From the NCBI GenBank assembly GCA_002030015.1, contig LQBH01000024.1, forward strand, positions 1-64,000: 64,000 bases of DNA. The letters are read 5' to 3'. Source of the stretch: a delta proteobacterium MLS_D (GTDB lineage Bacteria; Desulfobacterota; Syntrophia; Syntrophales; UBA2210). This document shows, piece after piece, positions 62,468-64,000 of this stretch. Made by a program: the position numbers and the translations under genes. How positions within the stretch are numbered: the first letter of the stretch is position 1; each line of letters begins with the position of its first letter. The notes under the pieces were generated by a model. The model worked only from the letters and a program-made list of their open reading frames with translations. It made no database searches and had not been told where the DNA came from.

Positions 62468-63239
62468 AAAAACAAGTCTTCTCTCCGCCTTGGCGGCCCT
62501 GTGCTTTCCGCCGCTGTGCATCGCCTGCGGCGCACTTCTTAAGGAAGAACAGGAAGAGCCTTTCTGCCCCGCCTGCCTGTCCCAAATAAACAGGGTGGAG
62601 GGATCGTTCTGTTCCGTCTGCGGGAAACCTCTGGAAGCCCCATCTTCTGACGGCTGGCACGTATGTGGCGACTGTATTCTTCATCCCCCCCCTTTTTCCC
62701 GCGTCAGGACTCTCGGCATATATGAAGGGCCGCTTCTCGAGGCGATTCACAGTTTCAAGTACAGGAAGGACATAGCAGCAGGAGAACGCCTGGGAAACAT
62801 GATGGCGTGCCGCGATTACGATGTGCTGAATCCCGCCGATTACGACGTGGTTGTCCCCGTTCCCCTTCACCCTGCAAAGCTCAGAAAACGGGGATTCAAT
62901 CAGGCCCTTGTTCTGGCGGGGAAAATAGCCCGGCGGTTCGATCGTCCGCTTAATGTCACGTCCCTGAAAAAAATCGCCGAAGGCCCGCCGCAGGTTGGTC
63001 TCGGCAGAAAGCGTCGGGAACGCAACATCAGAGGAACCTTCGCTGTCGCGGGTGGAGGTCGATTACAAAAAATGCGGGTTCTTCTCGTGGACGATGTATA
63101 CACCACGGGAAGCACTGTACGCGAATGCGCCCGGGTTTTAAAACAAAGCGGCGCGGCCGACGTCGCCGTTGTCGCCCTCGCGCGAACGCGAAGCGATGGA
63201 CAGGGTCGACGGGCGGAGGGAGACGGTACGGATGAATAA
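62454..63239 (+). CDS. ComF-family phosphoribosyltransferase-like protein
   Basis: A 261-residue protein with an N-terminal double zinc finger (CIACG ... CPACL ... CSVCGKP ... CGDCI) and a type I PRTase domain with the PRPP loop VLLVDDVYTTGSTV and LRKRGFNQALVLA. ComF proteins take part in DNA uptake in naturally competent bacteria, but most members have no proven role, and no other competence gene is in the window. It overlaps both neighbours, by 14 bases upstream and 8 downstream. Confidence 0.92.
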   Translation: MINFKKTSLLSALAALCFPPLCIACGALLKEEQEEPFCPACLSQINRVEGSFCSVCGKPLEAPSSDGWHVCGDCILHPPPFSRVRTLGIYEGPLLEAIHSFKYRKDIAAGERLGNMMACRDYDVLNPADYDVVVPVPLHPAKLRKRGFNQALVLAGKIARRFDRPLNVTSLKKIAEGPPQVGLGRKRRERNIRGTFAVAGGGRLQKMRVLLVDDVYTTGSTVRECARVLKQSGAADVAVVALARTRSDGQGRRAEGDGTDE

Positions 63240-63705
63240 AATTCTGTCACGCCGGGAACTGAAGGAAATCCTCGACCGGGAGCGATCGCGGGGAAAACGG
63301 ATCGTATTCACCAACGGCTGTTTCGACCTGCTTCACTTCGGTCATATCGTCTGCCTGCGAGAAGCGAAACGTCACGGCGATATACTGGTGGTGGGGCTCA
63401 ACAGCGACATCTCCGTTGCGTCGCTCAAGGGTCCCTCGAGACCGATTGTACCCGAAGCTGAACGGGCGGCAATCATGGCTGCTCTCGAACCGGTCGATTT
63501 CGTCACGCTCTTTGAAGAAAACACACCGCGGGACCTGATCGCTTACCTCAGACCCCACATCCTGGTGAAAGGGGGCGACTGGAAGAAGTCGGACGTAGCC
63601 GGCTCGGACATCGTCGAAAACGTCGTCATCGTGCCGTCGGTGGCCGGCGTTTCCACCACGGACATCATCGCCCGTATAGAGGAAAGGCTCAGAAGTAAAA
63701 GATAA
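63232..63705 (+). CDS. rfaE2: D-glycero-beta-D-manno-heptose 1-phosphate adenylyltransferase
   Basis: A 157-residue cytidylyltransferase-like enzyme making ADP-heptose for lipopolysaccharide core. It has the nucleotidyltransferase motif FTNGCFDLLHFGHIVCLREAKRHGD (HxGH), VGLNSDISVASLKGPSRPI, and VSTTDIIARIEE, matching the stand-alone C-terminal half of HldE. The ATG at 63232 follows GGAGGGAGACGG; the track's longer start lies inside comF. It supports an LPS-bearing envelope, together with pagL. A weak AT-rich hairpin spans its stop codon. Confidence 0.93.
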   Translation: MNKILSRRELKEILDRERSRGKRIVFTNGCFDLLHFGHIVCLREAKRHGDILVVGLNSDISVASLKGPSRPIVPEAERAAIMAALEPVDFVTLFEENTPRDLIAYLRPHILVKGGDWKKSDVAGSDIVENVVIVPSVAGVSTTDIIARIEERLRSKR

Positions 63706-63737
63706 TTTTACTTTACAAACGATTTTCTATTGTATAT

Positions 63738-64000
63738 ATGGGACACACAATTTTTGAACTTGCTGAACAGGATGGGAATACCTCTGCCATGACGCCCGAG
63801 CAACTGGAATATTTCAGGACACTGTTCAATCAAAAAATTGATGAATTATTGCGGGAAGCCGGAAAGACGGTATCGGGTATGACCGGGACGACGGAAAGTT
63901 TCCCCGATCTCACCGATCGCGCCTCACAGGAATCGGACAGGAATTTCGAACTGAGGATTCGGGACCGCGAACGGAAGCTCATAAAAAAAATGCGGGAGGC
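63738..64000 (+). CDS. dksA: DksA/TraR-family RNA polymerase-binding protein (5' part; runs off window)
   Basis: The first 87 codons of a DksA-type protein, cut by the window end and so absent from the ORF track. The sequence MTPEQLEYFRTLFNQKIDELLREAG leads into the coiled coil. DLTDRASQESDRNFELRIRDRERKLIKKM contains the DxxDxA tip that reaches into the RNA polymerase secondary channel with ppGpp. The zinc finger lies beyond the window. Two starts are possible: ATG 63738 with no ribosome site, or ATG 63789 (MTPEQLEY), which fits the family better. Confidence 0.85.
   Translation, partial: MGHTIFELAEQDGNTSAMTPEQLEYFRTLFNQKIDELLREAGKTVSGMTGTTESFPDLTDRASQESDRNFELRIRDRERKLIKKMRE

Noticed and set aside
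1-64000. CRISPR arrays, prophage genes, rRNA operons
   Set aside because: No regularly spaced repeats, phage structural genes or rRNA sequence were seen anywhere in the window.

Overview
The window reads as a chromosomal segment of a Gram-negative, probably anaerobic deltaproteobacterium (Desulfobacterota-like). Support for this: an outer-membrane lipid A deacylase, a heptose adenylyltransferase, many exported proteins, a selenocysteine tRNA beside a molybdopterin gene, phosphoenolpyruvate synthase, and a DUF6178-type protein that I associate with this group. Most of the DNA is GC-rich. The stretch just downstream of the selenocysteine tRNA is clearly poorer in GC. The organism call is an inference from gene content; no rRNA is present.

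Layout: 1-4.7 kb holds the 5' part of mfd and nadA (minus strand), then moeA and the selenocysteine tRNA (plus strand). 4.7-6.8 kb is an AT-richer accessory stretch with a cold-shock gene, two small unknown genes and a degraded transposase. 6.8-10.7 kb is an arsenic-type cluster: arsR, a DUF318 permease, a small thioredoxin-like protein, a frame-disrupted TSUP permease, a two-part thioredoxin-fold protein and a thioredoxin-coupled arsC, with palindromic candidate ArsR sites. 11-19 kb has pagL, a sodium symporter, methyltransferases, an acetyltransferase, a second cold-shock gene with a terminated leader RNA, an HD hydrolase and a Gate-domain membrane protein. 19-23 kb is uvrBC. 23-28 kb is a three-gene cluster (alkyl-DHAP synthase-like, GlpD-like, FGGY kinase) that could supply ether lipids. 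28-31 kb is a glycine betaine ABC transporter. 31-37 kb has two CorC/HlyC-type membrane proteins, a nucleotidyltransferase and ppsA. 37-40 kb has a DUF6178 gene and hsp20.

The most unusual region is 40.1-50.8 kb. It is a minus-strand operon of six exported proteins, possibly led by a 40-residue ORF. Five of the six share a YYLP-type N-terminal motif and a similar C-terminal beta-rich tail. Three are long, full paralogues sharing a second block around VNLDDPxFQ-RE, and one of these carries an inserted TPR array. I do not recognise this family and consider it the best candidate for an undescribed envelope system. Upstream, in the same direction, lies a NEW3-domain protein with an ABC ATPase and permease (51.5-54.5 kb).

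The last 10 kb is housekeeping: RNase P RNA, a C4 zinc-ribbon coiled-coil protein, tRNA with CAT anticodon, radA, then serC-serA-purA-rsfS-comF-hldE2-type gene and the start of dksA, arranged with short overlaps as one or two operons.
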